Assembly (NCBI GenBank): GCA_910576335.1
Contig: CAJTIU010000024.1
Coordinates: forward strand, 19,409 to 83,408
Direction: 5' to 3'
DNA: 64,000 nt
Origin: Lachnospiraceae bacterium
GTDB lineage: Bacteria > Bacillota > Clostridia > Lachnospirales > Lachnospiraceae
Part shown: one piece after another, positions 8,693-17,054 of the stretch
Numbering within the stretch: position 1 is the first letter of the stretch
Layout: every line of letters starts with the position of its first letter
Notes under the pieces: model-generated
The model's input: only the letters and a program-made list of their open reading frames with translations
Told to the model about the DNA's origin: nothing
Databases searched by the model: none
Translations under genes and position numbers: made by a program

Positions 8693-8718
8693 GAAAGTAC
8701 ACCCACAAAGTGCTGCTC

Positions 8719-9618
8719 TTACAGATGATGGACACTTCTTCTATATCGCTGTAATTCATCTTCGCTGACATTTCCTATGATTTCATCAAGAAACGCCAAC
8801 AACTTATTCTTGTCTTTCGGCAGTTGCCCATGAAACTGATACGCATTGGAAGCTCCCATTGCCGCAAAGATGGTAGGTATCTGCAAATTTTCAATGAGTG
8901 TCCGTACTTCTTTGTATTTTTCAAGTTCACTTTCCTCTTGCCAGTTTCCACGCTGTATTTCAGCATAAAGTTCAGAATCGGGATAAATCGTAAGCATATT
9001 TGCCCCGATAAGCGTAGGGTGTATCTGATTGCATATATCAGCCGTCAATTTTGCTCCGATTTCTCCACGCCCTGCCCCAGAAATGCTCACCAAGTAAAAG
9101 AAACTGTAATGAATGCCTGCTACATCTAATCTCTGGCATTGCTCTATGATGTCGGCAGAGGTATATCCCTTATTCATAAACCGCAGGGCTTTGTCATCGC
9201 CTGTTTCTATTCCTATTGTCAGACCGTCATATCCCATAGCCCGCAGTTTGGTAAGTTCTTCATCGGTTTTCGGGTTAACATCAGTAATCCTTGCAAACGA
9301 GCCGATAGACTTTACGGACGGGAGATACTTGTGGATTAGCTCTGCGATAGCAGCTAATTTATCATAGGACAAAACGAATGGGTTAGCTCCTGTTAGAAAC
9401 ACTCGGTCAATACGCCCGCTGTTCCAACCTCTCGTTGCTCTTTTAACCTCCCGTAAATCACTCTCAATATCCTCCAGAGGGGACATTCTGAATTTGAACG
9501 GCAAATCATTATACAAGGTACAAAACTTGCATTTATGATGCGTACAGCCTGCCGTTACTTCCAACAAAATTGATGCCGCTTCATACGGCGGACGCCAAAT
9601 TGTTCCTGTATAGTGCAT
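8719..9618 (-). CDS. Radical SAM protein
   Basis: 299-aa radical SAM enzyme of unknown substrate. The N-terminal iron-sulfur motif is GCTHHKCKFCTLY (C-x4-C-x2-C), followed by a TIM-barrel pattern: RVFLTGANPFVLSY, then VKSIGSFARITDVN, then LTIGIETGDDKALRFMNKGYT. The length and the Elp3/coproporphyrinogen-oxidase-like strand order fit small stand-alone radical SAM proteins found in gut Clostridia. ATG 9618 has AAGGAG 8 bases upstream; the GTG at 9624 is too close. It is divergently transcribed from an HxlR regulator that probably controls it. Confidence 0.85.
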   Translation of the reverse strand: MHYTGTIWRPPYEAASILLEVTAGCTHHKCKFCTLYNDLPFKFRMSPLEDIESDLREVKRATRGWNSGRIDRVFLTGANPFVLSYDKLAAIAELIHKYLPSVKSIGSFARITDVNPKTDEELTKLRAMGYDGLTIGIETGDDKALRFMNKGYTSADIIEQCQRLDVAGIHYSFFYLVSISGAGRGEIGAKLTADICNQIHPTLIGANMLTIYPDSELYAEIQRGNWQEESELEKYKEVRTLIENLQIPTIFAAMGASNAYQFHGQLPKDKNKLLAFLDEIIGNVSEDELQRYRRSVHHL

Positions 9619-9677
9619 AAACACATCTCCTTTTCTGTAATTTATATTAATTATACTTTTTTACAATCATTTTACAA

Positions 9678-9700
9678 GTACTGTACTTTTTTGCAGTACA
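9678..9700. promoter_or_regulatory. Dyad in the radical SAM-HxlR intergenic region
   Basis: Inverted repeat GTACTG-N10-CAGTAC, overlapping TGTAC-N9-GTACA, centred between the divergent genes, with a further GTTGTAC copy at about 9710. HxlR regulators bind such dyads near their own promoters; assigning this one is an inference from position. Confidence 0.5.
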
Positions 9701-9768
9701 TATATATGAGTTGTACATTGATTTTCATAGAAATGTGTGTTACACTGTTTCGGAAAGGAATGGAAAAA

Positions 9769-10098
9769 ATGAAAAAAAGTACATTAGCTGTTGAACGCTG
9801 CAAAACAATTTCTACCATACAAAAAATTTTAGGTGGTAAATGGAAAATTGAAATCATTTATTATATTGCCTTTCGGGATATACACCGTTTCGGGGAGCTT
9901 CGCAGACATATCGGCGATATTACGGAATCAAGCCTGACAAAGCAGCTTCGGGAATTAGAAGCAGACGGATTTATTACCCGCCATGATTATAAAGAAGTCC
10001 CTCCTCATGTGGAATATAACCTTACTGACTTGGGCAAAAGTTTCATTCCCGTCTTTGAGCATATGAAACAATGGGGAGATGAAAATCTCAATATGTAA
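9769..10098 (+). CDS. HxlR-family transcriptional regulator
   Basis: 109-aa winged-helix regulator. Visible family features are TISTIQKILGGKWKIEIIYYI (HxlR start helix), RFGELRRHI, SSLTKQLRELEADGFITRHDY and PPHVEYNLTDLGKSFIPV. HxlR proteins respond to redox or reactive carbonyl signals in several species. ATG 9769 is chosen because AAAGGA lies about 10 bases upstream; the upstream frame to 9613 has no RBS and crosses the operator. It is divergent from the radical SAM gene. Confidence 0.88.
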   Translation: MKKSTLAVERCKTISTIQKILGGKWKIEIIYYIAFRDIHRFGELRRHIGDITESSLTKQLRELEADGFITRHDYKEVPPHVEYNLTDLGKSFIPVFEHMKQWGDENLNM

Positions 10099-10109
10099 TC
10101 ATGTTTTCC

Positions 10110-10560
10110 TCAAAAAAACAGAGCCAACCTGCATTTCTTCCCGAAAAGAGGAAAGCTCCCGCTGTACCTTATCGGTCAGCCTTTAGTTAAGGGACTTGTA
10201 CTCTTGGTAGTCCAATCACACACCTCCTTGAAAATAAAATAAGCCGAGGGCTTTTCGTTGTGAAAGCCTCCCGGCTATGTAAAATATTATAAAATTGTAA
10301 TTGAAAGACGTCTTTCCCTCGGTCAGTCCGTTATAAAATCCCTGCCTTTTTCAGATACCCTACGCTGTCATAACAGCCGCGGAAATAGACTGACTGCATC
10401 TCCATATCCGTAAGTTTGTTCCTAAGCCCCGGTCAGCGTTGAATAAATCCCTCGCTTCAATGGCGTGTGCGGTACACATAACGTTTCCGTATCTGCCATA
10501 ATTATTACAGGTGTATTGTACGCAGTCGATAATGCCGGGGCGTTTCTTGCTTTTTATATC
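10110..10560 (-). pseudogene. Decayed mobile-element genes
   Basis: No intact gene here. On the minus strand, 10331-10552 reads as a degraded C-terminal fragment (GRYGNVMCTAHAIEARDLF, then after a frameshift LTDMEMQSVYFRGCYDSVGY). 10110-10220 reads as a second short piece: a TTG start with a good GGAGGTG RBS and MDYQEYKSLN, then a stop and LTDKVQRELSSFREEM. Both look like small accessory proteins of conjugative elements, but the families were not identified. A GC-rich imperfect hairpin lies at about 10232-10277. Confidence 0.5.
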
Positions 10561-10592
10561 TTTTCAAAATCCTTTATAAAAACCTGTATTTT

Positions 10593-11927
10593 TCAACAGT
10601 GCTTTCTATAATTAGAAATCCCCACATATTGTTTGCTTATGGAATAAGCCACAAAAAAATAGCAAACATAAAAAAACAGGAAACATATTGCAAAACAGAA
10701 AACAGCCCTCAAAAGAATATTGTGCATGACAATAGGCAATAGCAAGTTTAATTTCAGATTTACCAATGGAATACTAAAGAGCAAAATCAAAAGTGTCATA
10801 AACATCGGCATAAGCAATTTGCTTGCAATCTGTTTTTTTACTAATTCCTTTATTTGTTTATTGCTTTTCCCAATATAAGACAATACCTTAATGCTTTTTG
10901 ATTCCCGTTTTGATTCTACAATCTGCTGCAAAGACAAAACCGAAAAATATATAACAATAAAAATAAGACAAAGGCTTATTTGTAAAACTCCCATCCATTG
11001 CTGGCTATCCGTATCAAATAAATTAATACTTGGTTGAAGCATAATTACCCCACAAAAGAAAGACATCGCTGAAAACAATAAGCATATGCACAAAATAATA
11101 TTAATAATAGCACTTGTTTTTAAACTTGATGTTATCTGCCCAATCATATAAAGCCGATTTTTATGATATAGAGAACTGGGCTGTTCCTGCCTTATTGCAT
11201 ATAAATACCCAAATAACCATTTGTAAAAAATAAAAATAGAACTCAATAAAGGAATTGCAATAATAGATAAAATTGGGGAAGCAATATATTGGGGCAAAAA
11301 AACAATTGCACATAAAAGTCCTATTAAGCATACTAAATCAATAATAAAGACAATTCCCCATCTCTTATAGGTGTTACCGTTGCTAATTTTTTGATTACAG
11401 TCTTTTTTGTAAATCAACTCCCGTATTTGCAATTTGTCAATAGCATGCTTTTTACGAAATGCGCCAAGACATTCAACCAAACAAAAATAGAAAAATGTCT
11501 GTAATATACTCCATCCAAAAAGTGATATATTCATTTCATTTTCTTTATGCAACACTGCAATACAAAGTGCGGTATATATACCAAATCCAAGCAACACCCC
11601 TGCTATAAAGCAAGCAATCCCTATTATTAGAAATTCACACAGAAACATATAAGACAATTTGCTTTTTTCCATTCCCAACAGTAAGTAGTTGGCAAATTCA
11701 TTTGCACGTTGTTTCAACATGAAGGAATCAATGTACCCAACTAATATCACCAAAAGTAAAGTTATTAAAATCGGTAAAGAAATTGTTTGGAAACCAACTT
11801 GTTTCCCTACAATGGCAATACAGTTGGATACTTCCATAATTGATAATAAAATTGTCATTGTCGTAATATATAAAAGATAATTTACGATAGAACGCTTTGC
11901 ATTACGAATTGATAGTTTAAAGTACAT
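10593..11927 (-). CDS. FtsX-type ABC transporter permease
   Basis: About 444-aa membrane protein with an N-terminal segment (MYFKLSIRNAKRSIVNYLLY) and roughly eight to ten hydrophobic segments, arranged like the BceB/FtsX permeases used in antimicrobial-peptide export or sensing. ATG 11927 is preferred, with GGGGG about 9 bases upstream. It overlaps the stop of the XRE-ATPase gene, so the two are coupled. A large extracellular domain like that of BceB is not obvious, so it may belong to a shorter subgroup. Confidence 0.8.
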   Translation of the reverse strand: MYFKLSIRNAKRSIVNYLLYITTMTILLSIMEVSNCIAIVGKQVGFQTISLPILITLLLVILVGYIDSFMLKQRANEFANYLLLGMEKSKLSYMFLCEFLIIGIACFIAGVLLGFGIYTALCIAVLHKENEMNISLFGWSILQTFFYFCLVECLGAFRKKHAIDKLQIRELIYKKDCNQKISNGNTYKRWGIVFIIDLVCLIGLLCAIVFLPQYIASPILSIIAIPLLSSIFIFYKWLFGYLYAIRQEQPSSLYHKNRLYMIGQITSSLKTSAIINIILCICLLFSAMSFFCGVIMLQPSINLFDTDSQQWMGVLQISLCLIFIVIYFSVLSLQQIVESKRESKSIKVLSYIGKSNKQIKELVKKQIASKLLMPMFMTLLILLFSIPLVNLKLNLLLPIVMHNILLRAVFCFAICFLFFYVCYFFVAYSISKQYVGISNYRKHC

Positions 11928-12996
11928 TATTTTCATCCCCCGCAATCCATGCCATCTTTTCTAAAATACTTGTGAAAAAAGCCTGTTTGCTTTCTTGCTT
12001 CCTATTCAGCACTGTTTTTATCTTTCCATCTTTCATAAACAATATTTGGTCGCAGTAACTGGCTGACAAGACATCATGTGTAACCATTAAAATTGTTGCC
12101 CCATAATCATTACGGAGCATAGTAAAAGTATCCAGGAGTTGTTTGGCAGCATTGGAATCTAAAGCTCCTGTTGGCTCATCTGCAAGTATTATGTCTGGAT
12201 TTACTGAAACTGCCCTTGCACAGGCACATCGTTGTCTTTGACCACCTGATACCTCATAAGGAAATTTATTCAATATAGTGGATATATCAAGTCTTTCCGA
12301 CAGATTAAGGACAATTTGTTTAATCTTATTCTTGGGAATTTCCTTTACTGTCAAAGCTAAAGCGATATTCTCATAAATTGTCAATGTCTCAAGTAAATTA
12401 TATTCTTGAAAAACAACCCCCAAATGCTCCCTCCGAAACTTTGCTTTATCTTTTTCAGATAAATCTACAATATCCTGTCCATTAATTTCAATCGTTCCAT
12501 TTGTCGGAGTATCTATCGTTGCAATTAGATTCAGCAGAGTTGTTTTTCCAGAACCAGATGCTCCCATAATACCTACAAAACTCCCATACGGAATTTGAAA
12601 GCTAACACTATCTACGGCTAAAGTCGATGTATTTTCTGTGTTATAAATTTTTGAAACATCCCGCACTTCTAATACATTCTTAGCTTCAATGCCGTCCTCT
12701 CTTAATTCCCATTTATCATTCCCCAGCCAATTTGTGATGACTTTCAAAAGTATCTCCTCTGTTTTTTCTTTCAGATTTTCTTCTGAAATATGTTCTCCTG
12801 CTAATAATTCATTTAATGTAATCTCCAAAAGACTGCATAAAGGCATAAACAAAGATAAGTCTGGCATAGATCTGCCTGTTTCCCATTTTGATACAGCTTT
12901 ATCTGTAATTCCCAATTTTTCCCCCAGTTGATTTTGTGTCCATCCTTTTGCCTTACGGCAATCAGAAATGAATGCACCTATCTTTATTTGATTCAT
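11917..12996 (-). CDS. XRE regulator fused to an ABC transporter ATPase
   Basis: 359-aa fusion. Residues 1-65 form a Cro/CI-type helix-turn-helix (IGAFISDCRKAKGWTQNQLG, ITDKAVSKWETGRSMPDLS). Residues about 115-345 form a MacB/LolD-like ABC ATPase with Walker A MGASGSGKTTLLN, a Q-loop in VVFQEYNLL, signature VSGGQRQRCACARA, Walker B DIILADEPTGALD and an H-loop VTHD. GGAGG stands ahead of ATG 12996. It is coupled to its permease. One protein therefore both powers the transporter and could repress its operon; known families combine these domains in Clostridia, but the regulation is inferred. Confidence 0.87.
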   Translation of the reverse strand: MNQIKIGAFISDCRKAKGWTQNQLGEKLGITDKAVSKWETGRSMPDLSLFMPLCSLLEITLNELLAGEHISEENLKEKTEEILLKVITNWLGNDKWELREDGIEAKNVLEVRDVSKIYNTENTSTLAVDSVSFQIPYGSFVGIMGASGSGKTTLLNLIATIDTPTNGTIEINGQDIVDLSEKDKAKFRREHLGVVFQEYNLLETLTIYENIALALTVKEIPKNKIKQIVLNLSERLDISTILNKFPYEVSGGQRQRCACARAVSVNPDIILADEPTGALDSNAAKQLLDTFTMLRNDYGATILMVTHDVLSASYCDQILFMKDGKIKTVLNRKQESKQAFFTSILEKMAWIAGDENNVL

Positions 12997-13164
12997 TACA
13001 AATCCTCCTTCCAACAATTTATTATACAAATTCAGCATAAAATGAACACCTACCAACGGTAGAGAAAGTATAAAAAAATGCTTTTTATAGGATTCTACCA
13101 AAAGTATAGCCTGTTGTAATCTGATAATTTCAAGCATTTGTCCAGAACTTGCCCCTCCTTATAA

Positions 13165-13659
13165 ATGGTGGAAATTCATTTTCGTGCTTCCGATCTTCCT
13201 CTGCATTTATATGCCGGAGGCTATATTATACAATTTATCTGTAACTACAAGGTCTGGACCAGTGCCGGCAACTTCGCCGGTAACGGTTCCTACCCACAGG
13301 CACCCTCCCTGCATCCGATGGCAGATTTATCAGCACCGGCTCAGTTCCCATATAACCTGTATGGAATTTTTCTTTGCCTTCTCGCACTCGGACTCATGGT
13401 CTTTTTGTTGATGCGGATGGGCGTTGACCGAAACGGGGAGGTATTTGATAAAGAGCGAAACTTGAATTACTCCCTAAAAGGAACCTATGGGACATCCGGC
13501 TTTATGACACCGGATGAGATGTACAAGGTATTGGAACTGACAGACCATGTGAAGAAAACAAAGGGTTGGCTCGGCTACTATATGAGAATGCGTACAAATT
13601 ACCTGTTGAAAAGGAAAATGTACCGTTCAATAAAGGCTTTAGATATTACGCATATTTAG
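13165..13659 (+). pseudogene. VirD4-like coupling protein fragment
   Basis: Frame of 164 aa that contains only an early portion of a VirD4/TraG coupling protein of the Tn1549 (CD1115) kind: membrane segment YNLYGIFLCLLALGLMVFLL, then DRNGEVFDKERNLNYS and GTYGTSGFMT. The Walker motifs and the rest of the roughly 600-aa protein are missing, and the last ~30 residues (MRMRTNYLLKRKMYRSIK) are unrelated. It is a relic of a conjugative element next to the van cluster. Confidence 0.75.
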
Positions 13660-13705
13660 ATGATCCTTCCATGTAAAGGTCAATATTGCTTTTTAAATTT
13701 TCCAT
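13646..13705 (-). CDS. 19-aa ORF, probable 5' stub of a lost gene
   Basis: Minus-strand frame MENLKSNIDLYMEGSSKYA preceded by GGAGGTTCAGAT, a good RBS. It is likely the first codons of a gene whose remainder was removed when the VirD4 fragment was joined here. Two operator-like dyads stand upstream, so the lost gene may have been an autoregulated repressor. Not recognised further. Confidence 0.35.
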   Translation of the reverse strand: MENLKSNIDLYMEGSSKYA

Positions 13706-13763
13706 ATCTGAACCTCCACATTCATTGTATTTATATTGTATCACGTACTTTATTATATTAGTA

Positions 13764-13843
13764 GTCATATACGACAACTTTTGTGGTCTTTTTTGACTTT
13801 TATTAAAATTCATGTAAAAAAGTATATAGTCAAATTTGACAAC
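13764..13843 (-). promoter_or_regulatory. Two related operator-like repeats
   Basis: On the minus strand, GTTGTCAAATTTGACTAT (13826-13843; contains the 12-bp palindrome GTCAAATTTGAC) and GTTGTCGTATATGAC (13764-13778) are similar dyads upstream of the 19-aa stub. They look like tandem regulator sites overlapping a promoter. Confidence 0.45.
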
Positions 13844-13908
13844 AAACTTGTAATAGCATTTATATGTAAAAATACTATCCTGCTGCTCATTCATCTTCTT
13901 AACCATAT

Positions 13909-14034
13909 AACCGGCGGCAGAAACTGTAAGGAAGATTTTTGCCCTGTGCCTTCCTGGGAAAGGCCCGATGCAGATTGCAAGGCAGCTTGAGGAGGAAAAG
14001 ATACTCTCCCCGTTTTTTTATTTGGTGGGCTATA
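13909..14034 (+). pseudogene. Large serine recombinase fragment
   Basis: Frame reading VRKIFALCLPGKGPMQIARQ followed by LEEEKILSP, the typical 'recombinase' domain sequence of TnpX/TndX-like large serine recombinases. Neither the catalytic N-terminus nor the C-terminal zinc domain is present. It lies directly against the 3' end of the van cluster. Confidence 0.7.
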
Positions 14035-14064
14035 AATTTAACTATAAGTCTTATCCCAATGACT

Positions 14065-15291
14065 TCAAATTTTTCTATATTCCCGCATTTCTAGTTCATC
14101 AACATTGTCCAGAACATATTGCAATTCACGAATACGCTCTTTTTCCTCGGCAGGTACAAATCTGCTATACTTTTTTATTGATACTCTGCCTAAACGACTT
14201 CCTAATTGGCTTAAAATCTCATTTGATATGGTGTCTATACTATTTGCTAGGTCAGAAGCCAAGATTTCACTATCTCCGCTTTTCCCAATCAATATAACCT
14301 CATCTCCACAAGACACCCCTTGAATACCTGTCACATCTATCATTAGCTGATCCATACAGATACGTCCGATAATAGCCGCTTTTTTTCCATTTATCAGAAC
14401 AGCCCCTTTATTTGACAACTCACGGGGAATACCATCCGCATATCCTATCGTAACAGTAGCAATCTGCATTTCTTTGGTGGCTTTATAAGTAAAGCCATAA
14501 CCGATTGCTTCTCCATTGTGTAACTGTTTCACACACGCAATTCTGGCTTTTAATGATAGGACAGGTTTCAATTTTATATCAGAAATTATTGTATCTCTCG
14601 GAGAGCTTAAAACACCATAGAGTGCGATTCCTAAACGTACATAATCAAATTTTAAAGATGGATAATTTAGTACGCCATAACTTCCTTGTATATGTGCTTT
14701 AAAATGACGGATGCCCTTTCTATGCAGCGAATTTATTACAGAATTAAATTCTGCAACCTGTTTCAGAGTAAGATTCCTTTCTGCATCACCAGCTCCGTCC
14801 GATACGCACAAATGGGAATAAACCCCCGTTATTTTCAAATTTTCAAACTCCCAGATTTTATAAATATCTTTTATATTTTCGCTTCTTTCCCCCAAACGGT
14901 GCATACCAGTATCTATCCCTATGTGGACAAATACAGCTTGTCCATAATCATTTAGTAATTTTGCATATGGATAATCAATTACCGTCTGAGTCAGATTGTA
15001 ATGTACTAAATCAGAAAATTGTTTCGGTGAAGTATATCCTAAAATCAATAATTGTCCTGAAATTCCTGCTTCTCTAAGCTCAATCGCCTCATTTACAGTC
15101 GCCACACAAAAGTCTTTGATTCCTAAATCCTGCAAAGCTTCAGCAATGATAACAGCACCATGTCCATAAGCATTTGCTTTAATTGCAGGCATGATTGCAC
15201 ATTGCGGGGAAAGAATATTTTTAAATTGGCTTATATTGTGAACCAGATTATCAATATTTAGTTCAATCCATGCTCTTCCTTTTTGGTACAT
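14065..15291 (-). CDS. vanT: VanT racemase half (serine/alanine racemase, PLP-dependent)
   Basis: 408-aa fold-type III PLP racemase. The N-terminal PLP-lysine motif is AIKANAYGHGA (about residues 38-48), and the C-terminal region has catalytic Tyr context GYADGIPRELSNKG and GRICMDQLMIDVTG. In VanT this domain racemises L-Ser to D-Ser for D-Ala-D-Ser synthesis. It is normally fused to a membrane acyltransferase domain; here it is a separate gene with its own GGAAAGGGG RBS, overlapping the membrane gene by 29 bases in another frame. It could also retain alanine racemase activity. Its C-terminal tail matches the small ORF at 8546. Confidence 0.87.
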   Translation of the reverse strand: MYQKGRAWIELNIDNLVHNISQFKNILSPQCAIMPAIKANAYGHGAVIIAEALQDLGIKDFCVATVNEAIELREAGISGQLLILGYTSPKQFSDLVHYNLTQTVIDYPYAKLLNDYGQAVFVHIGIDTGMHRLGERSENIKDIYKIWEFENLKITGVYSHLCVSDGAGDAERNLTLKQVAEFNSVINSLHRKGIRHFKAHIQGSYGVLNYPSLKFDYVRLGIALYGVLSSPRDTIISDIKLKPVLSLKARIACVKQLHNGEAIGYGFTYKATKEMQIATVTIGYADGIPRELSNKGAVLINGKKAAIIGRICMDQLMIDVTGIQGVSCGDEVILIGKSGDSEILASDLANSIDTISNEILSQLGSRLGRVSIKKYSRFVPAEEKERIRELQYVLDNVDELEMREYRKI

Positions 15292-16291
15292 TTCTATTTC
15301 CCCTTTCCAAAAATACTTGAATACAAAATGCTGCTATCAGCGATAATATACAGACAAAGATATACTGGATAAAAGTATTATCCACAAGTATTTTGGTAAG
15401 CCTTGTTACTTTAGCAATTCCACGAACAACAATAATGACCGCAGGGTGGATAATATATAGCATCATAGAGCCGCCCCGTATCCATGCAGGAACTCTCCCA
15501 GAAATGTTAAGCAATAATTGAAACAAAAAGTACATGACTGGAAGCAAAAACAAATACATACTATTATGTTTTTGGAGATTCAAACTATAAGTAACCCAAC
15601 CCTCTAGCAGCATGAGCAGCGATGACAGCACAAGTCCCCATTTACATATGTTTTCCCGACAATGAAATTCGGGAACAGCATGAAACATCCCAAGCAAAAT
15701 ATAAATTGGAGCAAAAAATATACCATTTCTTGTATAACTGCTGACAAAGAAGATTCCATTGTATAACGTATGGAGGAAAGGCACATTTTCTATAATCCCA
15801 TAATAAGAATCGCCGAATATTCCTATCACATATGCAATAATAGAAAAGTAAACCGCTGCCAGAATTGATTTTTTTGTCAAACAGGCAAGGAGAATACACC
15901 CAATAATCGCAGCGGGGAAATACCATAAATGATAAAATGTGCCATCAAAAAGTAACTGCTTCATCAACTCCATTATGCTATGCGGCATATTCCCAGAGTA
16001 CACGGAAATAGGTATATAAATAGCGGTCACAATTAAATACAGCCTTATGTTTTTAACCAGATATTTATGGATGGGGGATATCTTTTTAAAATTGCTAAGC
16101 ACATATGGTGCTAAAACAAAATATCCTGTTGTCATAAAGAAAAACGGAACTGCAATTCTTCCAACACAATATGTGATTAGATAATCAATGCCCTCATTCC
16201 AGACTGACAATGGCGATGTGTGAATTGCAATCACCATAAAAGCAGCTATTAAGCGGAAATAATCTATTCCTGCAAATGTTTTATTACGCAT
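15263..16291 (-). CDS. vanT: VanT membrane half (acyltransferase-3 domain)
   Basis: 342-aa integral membrane protein with about ten hydrophobic segments, starting AGIDYFRLIAAFMVIAIHTS with the acyltransferase-3 signature His. In VanT proteins this N-terminal domain is believed to take up L-serine for the racemase domain. Here it ends with a basic tail (RGNRNVPKRKSMD) just as the racemase gene begins. The two ORFs overlap out of frame, so the classical ~710-aa VanT is encoded as two polypeptides. It overlaps vanXY by 8 bases. Confidence 0.85.
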   Translation of the reverse strand: MRNKTFAGIDYFRLIAAFMVIAIHTSPLSVWNEGIDYLITYCVGRIAVPFFFMTTGYFVLAPYVLSNFKKISPIHKYLVKNIRLYLIVTAIYIPISVYSGNMPHSIMELMKQLLFDGTFYHLWYFPAAIIGCILLACLTKKSILAAVYFSIIAYVIGIFGDSYYGIIENVPFLHTLYNGIFFVSSYTRNGIFFAPIYILLGMFHAVPEFHCRENICKWGLVLSSLLMLLEGWVTYSLNLQKHNSMYLFLLPVMYFLFQLLLNISGRVPAWIRGGSMMLYIIHPAVIIVVRGIAKVTRLTKILVDNTFIQYIFVCILSLIAAFCIQVFLERGNRNVPKRKSMD

Positions 16292-17054
16292 AATATTCCC
16301 TCCATCTACTTAAAATAGCTCCCCCCTCGTTTGTACCCGAAACCATATACGGCGACATCTCTGATACATCAAGTTTTATAGAATGACCGCCATCTAAAAA
16401 AACATACGAAATTTCTATTTTATCCGCTTTAGAACTGTTATAAATATAAGGATGCCTTAAATCGGTATTTTCCTTTAAAAAGCAAATATATTCTTCTAAA
16501 GCCATATCCTTTTCTGTCATAATGACAGAATGGGGATAACCCACATAACGGAAATGCCACGGTTCTGCTCCAATGCCTGTTATCTGCTCTTTCCCAGATA
16601 CATACCTTTCAACAAAGCCGAATCGTGGAGCGGTCATTCTGAACTTCCCCCAAATTCCCGTATATGGAAAATGCGGGCAAATAAAGTCAATCTGTTCCTT
16701 GTTCTCTGCAAGGTCTATTGCAAGTCCTGTCTGATGCTCACTATGTCTGGGTACTGCCACATATTTTTTTGTGAAGTCAAGACCACTTTCAGCCAATGTG
16801 TCATTCCATATTTTTTCCTGTTCTTCCTGTGTGCGGAAACCGCTTACAGCTACAATTTCATTTCTGCAATGAATTTTTGCCAATGTTAGCTGCAATAAAT
16901 TAGCCGCCTGCTCATTCATCCGTATTTCTGGCTGTTCCTTAATTGCCGGCAGCATATCTTCCATACATGGAATTTTCATAAGCGGATAATCTGGCGTTAC
17001 AAGTATTAAGTTCCCGTGATATGTGTCGTCTTTTGTTAATTCAATCTGTGTCAC
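16284..17054 (-). CDS. vanXY: VanXY D,D-dipeptidase/carboxypeptidase
   Basis: 256-aa soluble M15-family zinc peptidase. Zinc and catalytic motifs: SGFRTQEEQEKIW, the SxHxxGxAxD motif as SEHQTGLAIDLA, and EPWHFRYVG with the third zinc His and catalytic Glu. No signal peptide, as for VanXY, which acts in the cytoplasm to remove D-Ala-D-Ala and cut the terminal D-Ala from pentapeptides. The GTG start at 17054 has GGGGG 8 bases upstream and overlaps the vanG stop by 4 bases. Confidence 0.9.
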   Translation of the reverse strand: MTQIELTKDDTYHGNLILVTPDYPLMKIPCMEDMLPAIKEQPEIRMNEQAANLLQLTLAKIHCRNEIVAVSGFRTQEEQEKIWNDTLAESGLDFTKKYVAVPRHSEHQTGLAIDLAENKEQIDFICPHFPYTGIWGKFRMTAPRFGFVERYVSGKEQITGIGAEPWHFRYVGYPHSVIMTEKDMALEEYICFLKENTDLRHPYIYNSSKADKIEISYVFLDGGHSIKLDVSEMSPYMVSGTNEGGAILSRWREYYA

